NCBI GenBank assembly: GCA_021613335.1
Contig: JAJTWR010000263.1
Coordinates: 1,985,001-2,049,000, forward strand
Direction: 5' to 3'
Source of the DNA: Whitmania pigra
Taxonomy: Eukaryota; Annelida; Clitellata; Hirudinida; Haemopidae
DNA length: 64,000 nucleotides
The notes under the pieces were generated by a model. That model ran no database searches. It saw nothing but the letters and a program-made list of their open reading frames with translations, and was not told the DNA's origin. A program made the position numbers and the translations under genes. Below are positions 49,454-61,983 of the stretch, piece after piece; positions within the stretch are counted from its first letter, which is position 1; the number at the start of each line of letters is the position of its first letter.

Positions 49454-50315
49454 ACTGGGTTGTAATTTTGCCCAATTTTGTTATTATTTTGGTGAAAAAT
49501 CAATAATTTATTTGGCATGACATTCAGATGTATTAGCTTATTTTTTGTACCTATCAAGAATGGTTTGATGCGGCAATAAGTTCCAAGTTTGATAAATAAT
49601 GGAAGAAAATAAATATTTGTGATTGCAATAAATGTGATTATGATGTTGTAAATATGCAATAGTAATTTCTCATCTCAGAGTCTTATTCAGAGAGAAGTCT
49701 TGGAGTTGGTTAAGAGAATGTTTTTATATGGGTCCTATATGATTTCACAAAAAATGTTGATTGTATAGAAACTTCTGACAAATTGAATTGAATTGATACT
49801 TATTGCTAAAATCTTTGAATATTCAATTTTATAGTCTGGTTTTGGATCACCTGTTTTACAACATAGTGAATTTTTTTAACTGGCAAAATTTTATCTCCTG
49901 CTCCTCATCTGAGAATGACTGAGATAATTTGAAGATCCTATTAAACTCAGAATAACTCAAAATTATTGTAATGAGTGGTAAATGTAGAGAAGATTAGATA
50001 TAAAGAAAAGTAAAAATTAATTTTAAAATATTTGACTTTAAAATCTGGATAGTTGGTACGGGGTGATCACTGTAATCATTACACTTTTGTCTCCAAAGCA
50101 ATTGATTTAATTTAATTGGATAGGTAGTCGCTCTCAAACCTACAATATAGCATTTAGTTATTTCAATGGTCATCTCTTGTCGACATGTTTGAGGCGCTAT
50201 ATCATTAGAAGCATTAGTAATAGAAAGACTTGGAAGAGTACATCATTGGATTGTCTGAAGTGGTGAAGTAAATCCTTCTTGGACAGAATTACAATCGCTG
50301 AGGCATGGACAAATT
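49454..50315. other. 3' flank of RING gene and bZIP gene
   Basis: Non-coding gap between two convergent genes. AATAAA-like signals occur near 49607 (ggaagaaaataaatatttg). Nothing else is seen. Confidence 0.4.
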
Positions 50316-50892
50316 TCAAACTTTCAGACGGCTAGTTTCCATAAGGCAGCAAATGCGATGCTGCTGTAAGAATTTCTTCTGAACTTGGATTTCGTTTTTC
50401 ACTTGTTGCAATTCTGCCTGGAAAATGTTGATTCATTGAATACTGATTTTGACTCTAAACAGCAACGTTAGCCTACTCGTAACTTTTCATTATTCTCAAT
50501 CAACTCTTGGGCTTTTGACTTCATTTGTTGCACAAATCTTTTCTTTTTGTCTCTACTCCTAGAAGCTGCTTTCCTAATATGTTCACATCATTATGGAACT
50601 AGATAAAAACTAGACGTTTACTCGTTTCAAGTAGTTTACCTGTTAATCTCAAGCGACATTTCTCTTTCCCGAAGTTCATCTTCAACACGCCTTTGGAAAA
50701 AATTGACATTTTAGCCTGTTTTCTTGTGTAAATTTAAAGTAGATTTACCCTTCTTCGCCAGCCGATGTTAGATTCTACAATATGACAAACACTGATAATC
50801 CAAAGTATTTCCGATGATTTATTAAGTCGTATAAGTACTAACCATCTCGTGAAAACTCATATTTCTCATCTGCTTCGCTTTTAATTTCATTA
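50316..50892 (-). CDS. ATF2/ATF7-like bZIP transcription factor, short exons
   Basis: No single long frame covers this gene; it appears only when exons are joined: about 50843 and up, 50749-50774, 50640-50690, 50477-50573, and 50316-50417. The last three junctions are GT-AG and in phase. They encode the bZIP signature N-x2-A-A-x2-S-R (EINRKAASRSRDKKKRF), where ATF2 has ERNRAAASRCRQKRK, then a zipper with heptad hydrophobics (QELIENNEKL, ELQQVKNEIQ) and the ATF2-type exit FLQQHRICCLM (ATF2: LLAHKDCPV). The stop is at 50316-50318. The N-terminus is unresolved: the frame continues upstream of 50892 without a convincing start, and the ATF2 zinc finger and JNK-docking region were not found. It should bind CRE-like DNA as a dimer. 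Either a small bZIP protein or the 3' part of a longer gene. Confidence 0.72.
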
Positions 50893-50959
50893 CACAAAAT
50901 CCTCAACTCTAGCCTGTTCGAGCAACCACTTGTCAACAATATTTCGATAAAATCAAAAC

Positions 50960-51876
50960 TCTAGCTTTTCTTTTAACCTGCGGAAATCTATAGACCTCTT
51001 TGGGTTATTCCCAAAACCTTATATCACATCAGCTTTCACTATCGACTCAATCTAATTGCTAAGCAGCTGCTTGGTAGCTGGAAATCTTAGGCGCAGAAGC
51101 TACAAACGCTATTTGCAAAAATCCAAAGTTAGGCTCGTCGTGACGTTTAGCAACCAAATGATATCCTAGTAGTAATTCTTTTGAAGGTAACGATTTTTAA
51201 CCGATGGTTTTTATAACCAACGGAATAAACAAACATCAACGTAGGTCGCGGACAAGTGCAGCCACTTTCTCATTTGTTGAGCTTGGTTGACCAGATGCCC
51301 ATCGAAACCGTAATAAAGGAACGTTATTGGGGTCTACGGCCACCCGACCTGTTGCTTTTCTCTCGACTTATAGTGAGACCTCAAAAATAGTTTGTCTCTG
51401 ACCCTCGGAGAACGCAGAAATTACGAACATGCTTAAAGCTCAAAGCTCATTAATGTCTGAAGATGCGCTATATTTCGCATTTCGTTACGAACACTAATAA
51501 TTAGAGTCAAAGAAATTTGACTGATGAAAATAAGGTAAACAGAAACTAGCGAAATGCTTTCTCATACCACGTCCCATGTAATTAAAATCACATTAAATTA
51601 TATTATTAATTAAAATGATAAATACAACTGCTAGACACGATGATAGAGCTCATTAAGATTTGTTGTTAATGGAATGCATATCACAAAACCAACTGCCCCC
51701 AAAAGCCTATTTTACAGTCGTGGATTGAGACTTTCTAAGAATCTTACAGTGTTAAATGCTAGCTGATGCTTATGCTTAATCATGTTAAGAACATCGAAAA
51801 AGTATCAAGACAGAACATCAAAAACAACGTTGAAAATTGCACTAAAAGTATGAGTCTATCTCGAGTTGATAAAATG
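50960..51876. other. Gap upstream of the bZIP exons and 3' flank of the ITPR-like gene
   Basis: Mixed-composition DNA, noticeably less AT-rich around 51050-51430 than the flanks. It might hold the 5' exons and promoter of the bZIP gene, but no exon can be supported. Confidence 0.35.
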
Positions 51877-54800
51877 TTAGACATCTGTTGAAGAAAAATG
51901 TGAGCGTTGGTCAGAAAGCCTCCGGCTACTGGTGCGCCTAACTTGAAATGGATCTGCAAACATAGTCTCGCCATCATTATCAATAGTGGGAGTGGCCCTA
52001 TGGATGCTTCCACTTCTACTGCTGCCCCTGGGTGACTGGAGTAGGGGGCCTTGGTCTTCCTCAATTGAGGACATCCTGTCAAGGTCGCTGTGACGACTGC
52101 TGACATCAGATCTTCTCGAAGCAGCTTTTTCCATTTTAAAATGAAGCAGGTCTCTGCCATCATAGTCCTCTTGAAAGTCAACTGGTGCAATTACAGAGGA
52201 AGCTCTTGAGTCTATTGCAGTCACTTCAGGGTAGTTTCCTTCACCTTCGTAACCCAAAGGTTCGACTTGCCATTTGTCTTGTGGAGATTTTAAGTCCGAT
52301 CTGCAGTAATTGAGTCAAACTAAAGATCAATTTCACAATAAATATTACTTATTGTAAATCATATTGTTTTAATATAAAACAAAACATGGAAAGCAAACAA
52401 ATTTATAAATCCAGACTCTTCATGACTTTAAATCACCCATAAGGAGATCCAATTTGGAAATCGTCCCTGGCTTGCACTTCGTCAAAATCATCCCGAAATT
52501 CATCGGCACTGTCCCTCAATTTATCTTGAAACAGGGGGAAATCATGCGAATGGTGCATCTTGGTGCGCTTGAGTTTTCTCGACTGCTGCTTGTCACTAGA
52601 AGTCTGAGTTCCTTGATCCTCCTCCCCAGGGTCACTTTGACTCCTCCCAAGCTGGAGTAGAGCACTTCTGTTCTCCTCTCTCCATCTCAGCTGTTTCTGC
52701 CTCTCCTCTTCTCTCTTTGTTTTAGCATCCTGTTGATTGAAATATTTAAGATGATCTTATTTCACTTGTAATGTAAGGCTGTGAAGCATTGAAGCGCCAT
52801 AGTTCAAAGACTTCTGAGCTTCCATAATGATTAATTAATGATATGCAGTCACGGAATAATAATTATTATGATCATTACATCCAAACCAGAAGACAAGAAA
52901 TTCAAAGCACTGCCTTGAACTTATCCCACTCATAAGTATTTGTGAGATGACCAAAAAGTCATGAAACACAATCTGATATTGTGCAGTAAGTCAGTATTTT
53001 GTAAGTCATGACTATAAGTCATATGTCATTGATTAAATCTTGCCTCTTCTCTCTGCCTGTCCACCATTGAGATGACATATTGCAGAAGATCATCAATCTT
53101 TGAGTCAGTTGAACCCTCGTCCATGACACTGAGTGAGAGGGCTCTGTTCAGTGGGAAGAAGTCAAACTTCTCCTGGGTGAGCTGGTAAATAAGTATCTAA
53201 GGTTTGAGCAGGTAATTAAATATTTACAGTTTAAGCAGGTAATTACATAGTTATGATTTTAATATTTTGATATGATGTAATTTTAATTATTTATGGTTTA
53301 AGCAGGTAATTACATAGTTATGATTTTAAGTCTAAAATAATTCTGCCTAAAAATACTCTTAATAATAATCTAGGATTTAGAAATAAATGGATAAGGTTAT
53401 TTTGTAAATGAATCACAAATGCAAGGTAGAGAAGATTACCAGTCTGAATATGTAGAGCTCGAGGGATGTGTAATCACACTGCTTGGTGTCATGGAGGTGG
53501 ATGAAGAAGAATATGTAAGCCCAGATGTCGTGCTCGTAATTGATGTGGTGGTCAAAACCCTTACAAAGTGTCATGCATTTAAAATACAAACAGCATGAAT
53601 ATTTAATTTAGCTCTCCTCAATGCACAAGAAAGTGAAAGTGACTCATCCATGAAGCTGAATTAATCTTTAATGAAACTAATTGATGACTATTCAAAGTTA
53701 CAATCTTTATGAATGAAGCAACTAGAAAGGTATCACTTGACTGACATTATTGATTGATTATATTATTAATTGATAACATTATCAGCAATCACATTATTGA
53801 TCAATTACGATCAATAGAAAGCCAACCAACCATGCCGTGATGTTCAAAATCATAACTTCCCCTGCTGCAAATGAAACAAGTGTCTCTCATATCCCTCTCG
53901 GCCGTCCACTGAAAACGAAAAAATTTAAACTTATCTTCTTCATCCATAATTTCGTCATGCATGCGTCACCTTGAGATCCCTGAGTTCGGAGAAGGTGTCG
54001 ACGATGATGCCGAAGATGATGTTCAGTCCAATGGTGGTGATGAAAATAAAGAACGAAAGATGGAAAATGACGAGTATTCCAAACTTTGAGAAGGTGTTTT
54101 CTGCAGGATGGCTGTTCAGTTTCTGCGGATGTAAGGATAGTATTATAAATAATAAAGCAATTATAAATAATTTACAATGAAAATTACTTTAATTACAATG
54201 CCATCATGTTAAAGAATGATAAACAACAAATTTTGAAGTACTATATATCTCTTACATCAAACATCTGTCCAACAAGTCCATATCTGATGACAGTGACAGT
54301 ACACTGCCAAAGAGTGGCACAATAGAGATCATTATCAGGATCAAAAGAGCTTCTTAGCAGGGCAAAACTGATGAGTCCATACAAGTAGAAGACCACAAAT
54401 CCTAGCACTGCCACCCACAATAATGACTTTCCTTAAATCAATCAGCAGTAATCAATATTATTAATTAATAATACTGCAGTTACAATAAGTTAATAAGTGC
54501 AGTTAAATACCAACAAATGGCAATAGAAATATTAAACCAATTATTAATTTTAAATGAATAAATCTACTTCAAGGTAATCATTTTCTAGGAAATCATACAT
54601 TTTCATCACATTCTTCCCTTGGGAAGGAGCGCTATATAAATGGTTACAAGAAGCGCCTCTGACGCTATGCTTATGGCGCTATATAAATGAAGTTACAATT
54701 ACAATTACAATTACATTGTAATCACCAATATCAATATCACCATATTCCATTGTAACATAATCATACAATCACCATTTTGTGTGACAGCTTGAATGACTCC

Positions 54801-57227
54801 CTTGAGAAGTTGGTTGTTGTTGACAATGTTCAGCAGGTGGAAAGCAAAGAAATATCCCTTAAAGATGGTGCCAAGTACAGACATGCCTAGGAAAAGCTGA
54901 AAATGAAGTGAATATTTCCTGCCTATATTTACATTTATATTGATACAATGATGTCTTTAAGTAACCATTGCATAAATACATTCATTATTCATGGATGCAT
55001 TAGGAACCATTGAAAGCAATATGAGTCGTTGACAGCAGCAGTTATTATTAAACGTAAAATTGAGTCTCACCAAATAATAAAACGTTGTGAAGCTGAAGAA
55101 GTGAACCTCCAGTTTTGATTGGTGCGTTTTTTCTTCCTCTTCGTCTTCACTTTTGTTCCTCGAACAGATTTGCCTGAGTCAAGGTCATTGGTAGTTGTTG
55201 AATTTGCATATGTTTGGTTGTTAATTCAAAGTTTATACAAAGATATCCTTTTGAATTTTTTTATATCAAATCCAATGATAGCAATAATAGTTATTTAGCA
55301 ATGGTTATTGTTATTATTAATATTCATATTAATATTACAGTTGTTATTGTTGTTGTTGTTATTATTAGTCACCTGATTTTTTCTCCAACAACAGAAATCT
55401 TTGGAAGTGTCGGATGATTGGAGAGGAAGTAGGTGATGAGGACAATTCCACAGAAGACATTGTGTAATATTCCAAGGACGAGAACAATGACATCGTACTG
55501 TTCCAAATCGATCTTTGGCAAAGGACTTCAAAGAATTATAACTATATTATGTATCAGCAGCTCCAACAAAACAAGACATCACTTAAGATAATTATAATTA
55601 TAATGTGCACGTTGTTCAATATATTCTTTTAAAAAATGAAAAATACCATAATGCAAGCAACAGACATGAGCTGACGAAATCAATATAATAATAATTATAA
55701 TAATGCATACTTATCAATTTAATATTCAACAATGAATTGAAAACAAACTCATAGAGAGCTTTAGGAACAGAAGTAGCATTCTTAGGGATGTGTACATCTT
55801 CAAGGGACGTGTGAGCATTCCAAGTGACCAGCATGAGGATGTTGATGGCCACACTCAACATGATCACAATCTGATTCCAGAGCACCCTTCATTAACATTT
55901 TTATGGTTATTCTTAATTTTTCCAACTTCACTTATTGTATTCAGATGATGCTCATCTGTTTCTTGAGTTTTCATGCAATGAATCTCCAAACAAATATGTT
56001 AATCAGAACCATGTAGATTTCATGCAGTAAATCTTTTATTAAAATATAAAACCACATCATCAGATCATCATTCTTAATAAAGAGCTTGATGGATTAGTAT
56101 AATTGCTGATTGAAACTAATATTTACAAAGTCCCACCATTGCTTGGTGAAAAAAGTCGCAAAAGGATTGGACAGGATTCTCCGTTGATAATAAATATCCT
56201 TGAGGATGTCTTTCGACCACTTCATCATGTCCCTGATCTTGTTGCTTGGCGACGACCTGTCGACGTTCCATACCATCTTCTCCTTGACCTCCTCCCTCAG
56301 GACATTCTTCAAAGGACATTCAATTAAGTTGCTAGTTATTCAAGCTGATTATCAATTAAGCTGTTAAATATTTAAGTTGATAATAAGTTAAGTTGATAAT
56401 TAGTTAAGCTGATAATAATAACATTAAGCTGATGTAACATGACATGAATTTTGCATTGATAAAGTTGGGAAATGGAGGTGAAGTGGTTTATATATTTAAT
56501 GAATTAGCAGAAGCAGGTGTCAGAGTTAAAGAAAAAGATTTTGTACTCCTGGGGATTCAAGCTCAGAACCATGTGGACATAATGAGTCCACTGCTTAGAA
56601 TAATAATGTTTTGCATGTTATTCTGCACATGCACAGACTGTGTTTAGTGACAATATGGTTTTTATTACAAATAATTTAGGCACGTTAAAGGTGCTAGTGC
56701 TGTGATGACATTACAGCAGAGTGACCAAAAACCTTATTCTTGACTCTAAAGTTGATCTTTTGAAGGCAGTCGTCCTTGATGACCTCGATGGACATAGTGT
56801 TCTTCTTGTAATAATTGAATGCCTCCAACTGGGCAGCTGCCATATTCAGCTCTGTTTTGCATTTTCATGTCAATCATTTGTCTAGAATTATTCTTATGAC
56901 AACACTTTCTTACATTGTTATTAGTCAATCCCTTAAATAACCAGCTAATTCAATCACAAGCAAGAAAATCATTTAACAAAACCTTAATCACGCAATCAGA
57001 TGTCAAAGGTGTTACAAATGAAACATGGAACTATAAATAATTTTATAGAACCATTTAAATTCAAATAAAATCCATCCAATCACTGACGCTCTTTTTTGCT
57101 CAGCTTGGGGTCAAGGTCGAAGAGTCTTGCAATGATGAGGTAGTAAACAAAACCAGTTTCATCCAGTAAATCCTTCATCTCTGGATCCAATTTCTGAAAT
57201 GCAAAAAATGATGAAATGATGACGATG

Positions 57228-57264
<37 letters not shown>

Positions 57265-60200
57265 TAACAATAATAATTACAATATGAAAAAGAATAATCG
57301 CTTGAAAGAATCATTGCTTAAAAATATAATTAAAATAATTAAAAATCCACCAGCGTGGGTGCAACCTTTGGAGCTTCCTTTGGAGTGGAGGGGAGTGGAG
57401 GAGTGGGTACAACATGGGCAGGAGCATGAACCCCTCCTGGATCGGTCTTATTCGCCATCTTCGACGTTTTGGCCTTTGACCTTTCAGGCTGGATATTACA
57501 GGTGCGTCAGATCATATCATACCATACACAACCATGACAAATAAACATTGTAAAAGGGGAAATCAGATAATTTCAGCACAAGTTAACAGTATTAATGAGA
57601 AAATCTTATACCCTGCATGCATCATAACATGACGTCATGCATCTGTACAGGGCCTCCTTGTCCAATGTGTCTTTGGTTTCCTGAAAGTTCAATCACAAGT
57701 ATGTCATGTATGACATAAATAGTTCACAATACAATTAATTCATTTAAATAAATTAATCTAGTAACCAACCATAGATGGCTTAACATAAATAGTTTAGAAG
57801 TTATCCATTTCAATTAATTAGTCAATTGATCAACCAACTTTGGCCACCAGTAAACTTTCTGGTGTGTTCTCCTCAATCATGGACATTATGAGGTTGCCAA
57901 TTGTTAATTTCAATGTCAACACCTAAGCATGGTGGAGAAACAAGCAGTTAACAACATTTTAAAAGTAAAACAAATTTCAAATCAATTATAAATATTTGGA
58001 CAAATCGATGTTATTTTGTTTTCAGCAACACTTACATCCTGAGGATCACAATTTTTGAACTCAGCAGCCCTGAGAATGAAGTTGACATAATCGACAACTT
58101 TGCTGTTCAGCATCATGCTTCTGTTCTGCTGGTTGCCCTGAAGTTTATAACTTCGACTTTAATAAGCAACAACATCAACAATAAATCATCAGTTATCAAT
58201 TGATAATCCATAAATTTAATAAATCAAGTTCTGTACAGTACTTCATTGGTAATAAAATGTACAATTTGTACCACTGTAAACTCGTTGAGAGTCTCAAAGA
58301 GTTGGATGCACAGATCGATGTTTTGTGCGGTGATGTTGGAGTAAACGAGGTTGACGAACTGAGCAGTCTCTGCGATGATGTTGAAAGATTTCAAGTTGTC
58401 CGGTTGTTCTCTCAAATAATCCTTTAATAAGGTTTTGAGTTAAACTCACTGAATACAATGTAAATATACAAATTAAAAATCCACAGTTCCTCCAATCATT
58501 TATCAAGTGAAATGAATTAAATTATCTAAATAAATGTGACTGTACAACACAAAACCCCGGTTTAATAAAATAATAAATATATTACTATAAACCAACAGAA
58601 CTGCACCAACAAATAGGGTTACATGCTGAATTATTGAGGACAAAAATAAATACAATTAAACGACCTACCTGCAATCCTGCATGCTGCCCGTCACACATCC
58701 TCGCAAGAAGTGAAAGCACAAGTTTTATGAAACCATCGTCCTTCTGCTCAAAATCTTCAAAGTCATCTTCATCCTTGGCTGCTTCTTGTTGCTTGGGACT
58801 CTTTTCATCCTCTGAATCTGCTTGCTGTTGCATTTTACAAAAACCATGATGTCTTCTAAGTCACAGCTTATTACAAATTATAAAATCCATAATTGGGGTG
58901 TAATGCAATGTTTATTACTTTTGTAAAATTTATAAATTAACTGCTAAAACAAGCAGACTTGTATGGTTATATGTTTGAAAATGACTGAATATAAAGTTGA
59001 AATGGAACCATGTTGCTAATATTTTCACAACCTTATTCCCAGCAAACGACGCGACAGATTCATACCCAGTTCATTGTCGGCCATTCTCTCTGATGCAATA
59101 TAAATACTAAAGACAAAACAACGTAAATACTAGTTAAATAATTAAATACAAGAAAAAAGAACTATAACATAACTAAAAGTAAAAATTGAATTTAAAGCAA
59201 ACACAACTTCTCAATGCCTAAATAAAAATAATTCTTAAAAATACTTCACAATAAAATACATTTAACACATTTAACACCATGCACTAATCTAACCTCATCA
59301 GCTGGCTTGAGACTTGTGATGCCATTTGGAATGTTTTTCCCTTCACTCGGGGGTTTGTGAGCTTCCAAATCGGATGAAATCGACCTGTTTATGTTGTCTT
59401 CTTTCAATGTCTTTTCAGTGTTCAGAAGGTTTTCTTCAGAGACAGACCTCTTCTTTTTGTCTTTTGTTGCTGTCGTTTTTGATTCATCCACCTTTTTCTT
59501 TTTTGCAGTTTTACTCTGCAGTGTTGACAGGCTGGCTTGCCTCTGAAGACGAGTCCAGGAATTTAAAAGTTAAAAGTGATTACATCGATTAAACTGCAGG
59601 CGATGCTCCAAAGGACGTGACTTAGTTCGAAGGCAATTAATGCAAACAATACTAATACTAATAACTAATTAGTCAAAATTGGTTAACCCCTTGAGAGTAT
59701 TTCTGCCTTTTTAAGGCCATGTCAACTGCTTGGATCTCCTAAATTAAAGAAATCATCATCATCATCCTTCAATGTTTAAAATTTTATTTATTGCAATTGC
59801 GTAAGAGATAACCTGCATGATGTCAATGCATGTCAATAAAGATGCGTTGTGATACATCAACAACAACAACAGCAGCAGCAACAACAATTTGGTGATAAAC
59901 AAAATGCTGAACCTTCAGAGCATTCTTTCCCGCAAGCATTCCAGCTTGAAGTGTCTTCGTTTGCGATAAAGCCTCCTTGGCACGAGCTCTCTGCTGAGCC
60001 GCTAAGGATCTCCTAAGGAAAGTAATTTCAAAAAGTGTTTCATTGTGTGTCAATGAACATATGCATTGGTGGCATTGGAAGTTGCTCATTAAAAATATGT
60101 GCTCCTAACTTTTCCTTGATAGCAAGTGCAGACAAATGGATTCTTGTTCTGATGGCAGCAAAGAAGCTTTCTTCCCTCGTTTGCCAGAAATAAGTCAGTA

Positions 60201-61445
60201 GAGATGTCTTGAGAAAAAGAAGAAGATTAGGTCCAGTGATCAAACATATATCAGGAATAAATACATTAAGAAAGCCCTTTTATACAATTATTTCAAATTT
60301 GTGATGAACAACTGACAGAAGGTATTTAAATTTAGAAAGGATAATTGGCATTTAATCTATTATACATTCGAAATACCTGGACAGGTTCGTTGGCATTGAA
60401 AAGCATGACAGACACAAATGCAAGAACTTCCTTGGCCACCCTGTCACAAGGACGAGCCAGGTGTGGAAGAGCTTTCTTGACTGCTTCCATTTCGTTCAGC
60501 TCCACCTGAATGCTTCTTATCCAAACCAGGTGTCTGTTCAAAGGAGCACAATAGTGATTAAGTTGATATGTTTATCTTATAATAAGATCTTTACAATTTT
60601 TATTGATCGTTAATAAATAAAAAATAATAAGATTTTTACAATTTTTAACAATAATGTTTTAGCAAACATCTCAAAAGTTTCGCAATGTCGATGCCAACTT
60701 CCCATGGGCCGACGGGTCCTCTTCCCAGTTCTCGGGGAGTTTCCTCTCCTCGTTGTGGATGATGGCCCTCAACAGCTGCAAACTTCTGATGTCCAACTCT
60801 TCCTGCTCGATTCTCAACGATTCTGACGTCAGCTTTGGATACATCTCCCATGAGATGCTGAAGGAAATGTTTTGTTAACATCATAATATCGGGCTGCACA
60901 ATTGGCTGGCAAAACTTCGTATGGTATTGTCATATTACTGTTAATTAAGAGAACTGACAAAAAGCCATGTCTTAGTTTATGTTATGATATAAATATTACT
61001 AGCATGTCTGTTATAATGCTCATGATTTGGGCTATATTATGTTATAATATAAATCATTAATCATTAATAATATAATTAATTAATTTGTTCCAGTGATTAA
61101 TAATTAATACTCACGCAAGTTGGGTGACCAACTTCTTGACTAATTCAAGCCTCTTCTCAGGCTTCCTTTCACTGGTTTTGATGAACCTCTTCAAATGCTC
61201 CTGAAACTCTTCCCCTAGTGGCAGTTCTTCGTCCCCTCCTATCTCCGTGTACTCTTAATTTGCATAATTTATTCTCCGATGTTACTTAATTAATTATGTT
61301 AATAAATTTTATGTATGTAACCCAGCACAGGCACTTGCCTCTTTTTGATTTGATCTTCAGTTGAGCTTGCACGGAGTTGTATCCTCCATATAAAAGACTG
61401 CAATTCACTGCAAACACTCTCAACTTGTCATTCAATACTAATTCT
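51877..61445 (-). CDS. ITPR: ITPR-like (IP3-receptor family) channel with substituted pore filter, 5' partial
   Basis: IP3 receptors are tetrameric calcium-release channels of the ER. About 27 exons, read right to left, follow the IP3R order: RIH-type helical repeats (61120-61255, 60672-60862 with LLRAIIHNEERKLPENWEED, 60345-60534, 60100-60205), a Lys/Ser-rich linker (59260-59545), the RIH-associated domain (58655-58830 and 58225-58425, SLLARMCDGQHAGLQ, DYLREQPDN), 58035-58120, 57090-57195, then SIEVIKDDCLQKINF (56740-56850) and membrane helices (55385-56310, 54780-54900, 54255-54433). The pore exon pair (54255-54433 and 53968-54123) keeps CATLWQCTVTVIRYGL and LNIIFGIIVDTFSELRD but not the GGGVGD filter. 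The C-terminal zinc motif is present (CFIC..., HHINYEH), then FDFFPLNRALSLSVMDEGS and a coiled-coil. A Ser/Arg-rich tail of about 200 residues follows, longer than in vertebrates. The ligand-binding N-terminus would lie beyond the window. Confidence 0.9.
54612..54712. mobile_element. SINE-like 3' tail in an ITPR intron
   Basis: The segment contains ttgggaaggagcgctatataaatgg and, 40 bp on, atggcgctatataaatgaag, then a (TTACAA)n tail of about 25 bp. The AGCGCTATATAAAT core with a short repeat tail is typical of the 3' end shared by many animal SINEs and their partner LINEs. The tRNA-like head is not visible, so this is a tail-only remnant or two stacked tails. Confidence 0.6.
57222..57280. repeat. 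(ATA)n/(ACA) microsatellite in an ITPR intron
   Basis: An ATA/ATG/ACA trinucleotide array of about 60 bp inside an intron. Confidence 0.9.
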
Positions 61446-61489
61446 GCTTGATAATATTCCTTGTGTCCCTATATAATTAATCAATCAAT

Positions 61490-61705
61490 AAGCTATTATT
61501 GTTATTATTATTGTGTTATTATTAATATTGTTATTAATATTGTTATTATTATTATTATTATTATTATATTATTATTATTATTATTAGTATTAGTATTAGT
61601 ATTAGTATTAGTATTATTACTATTACTATTACTATTACTATCACTATCACTATCACTATCACTATCACTATCACTATCACTATCACTATCACTATCACTA
61701 TTCAA
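61490..61705. repeat. Compound microsatellite (TTA)n-(TTAGTA)n-(TTACTA)n-(TCACTA)n
   Basis: An ordered series of tri- and hexanucleotide arrays: TTA, then TAGTAT-type, then TTACTA-type, then about thirteen TCACTA units. Each differs from the previous one by a single change, which looks like stepwise mutation and re-expansion. The long Leu/Ser-type frames across it are artefacts of the repeat. Confidence 0.95.
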
Positions 61706-61983
61706 AGATTTTATTTAGCCCTCTGACACTTTCTAGAACCATCATCAAAAAAAAACATCACCCAATATTTAAAGTCCTCATACGGGTCAGGGATCACCCA
61801 AGGACCATAATATAAATATTTTGAGTTTGAATAGAAGTATTGAAATAGTTAAATAATTTTTGAAATATTGTCATGAATTATTGAAAGTGTTTTTTTGTGC
61901 GTCCTCTTTGGCCCTTTCGTCTGTGTTTTCTCCAGGTACTATGCTTGAAAAATTTCCAGATCTTATATGTCTCCTGTAACACC

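Noticed and set aside
51780..52190. Alternative 136-codon frame at the 3' end of the ITPR-like gene
   Set aside because: The frame ending at 51877 continues the upstream exon and has the Ser/Arg pattern; the other frame has no junction support.
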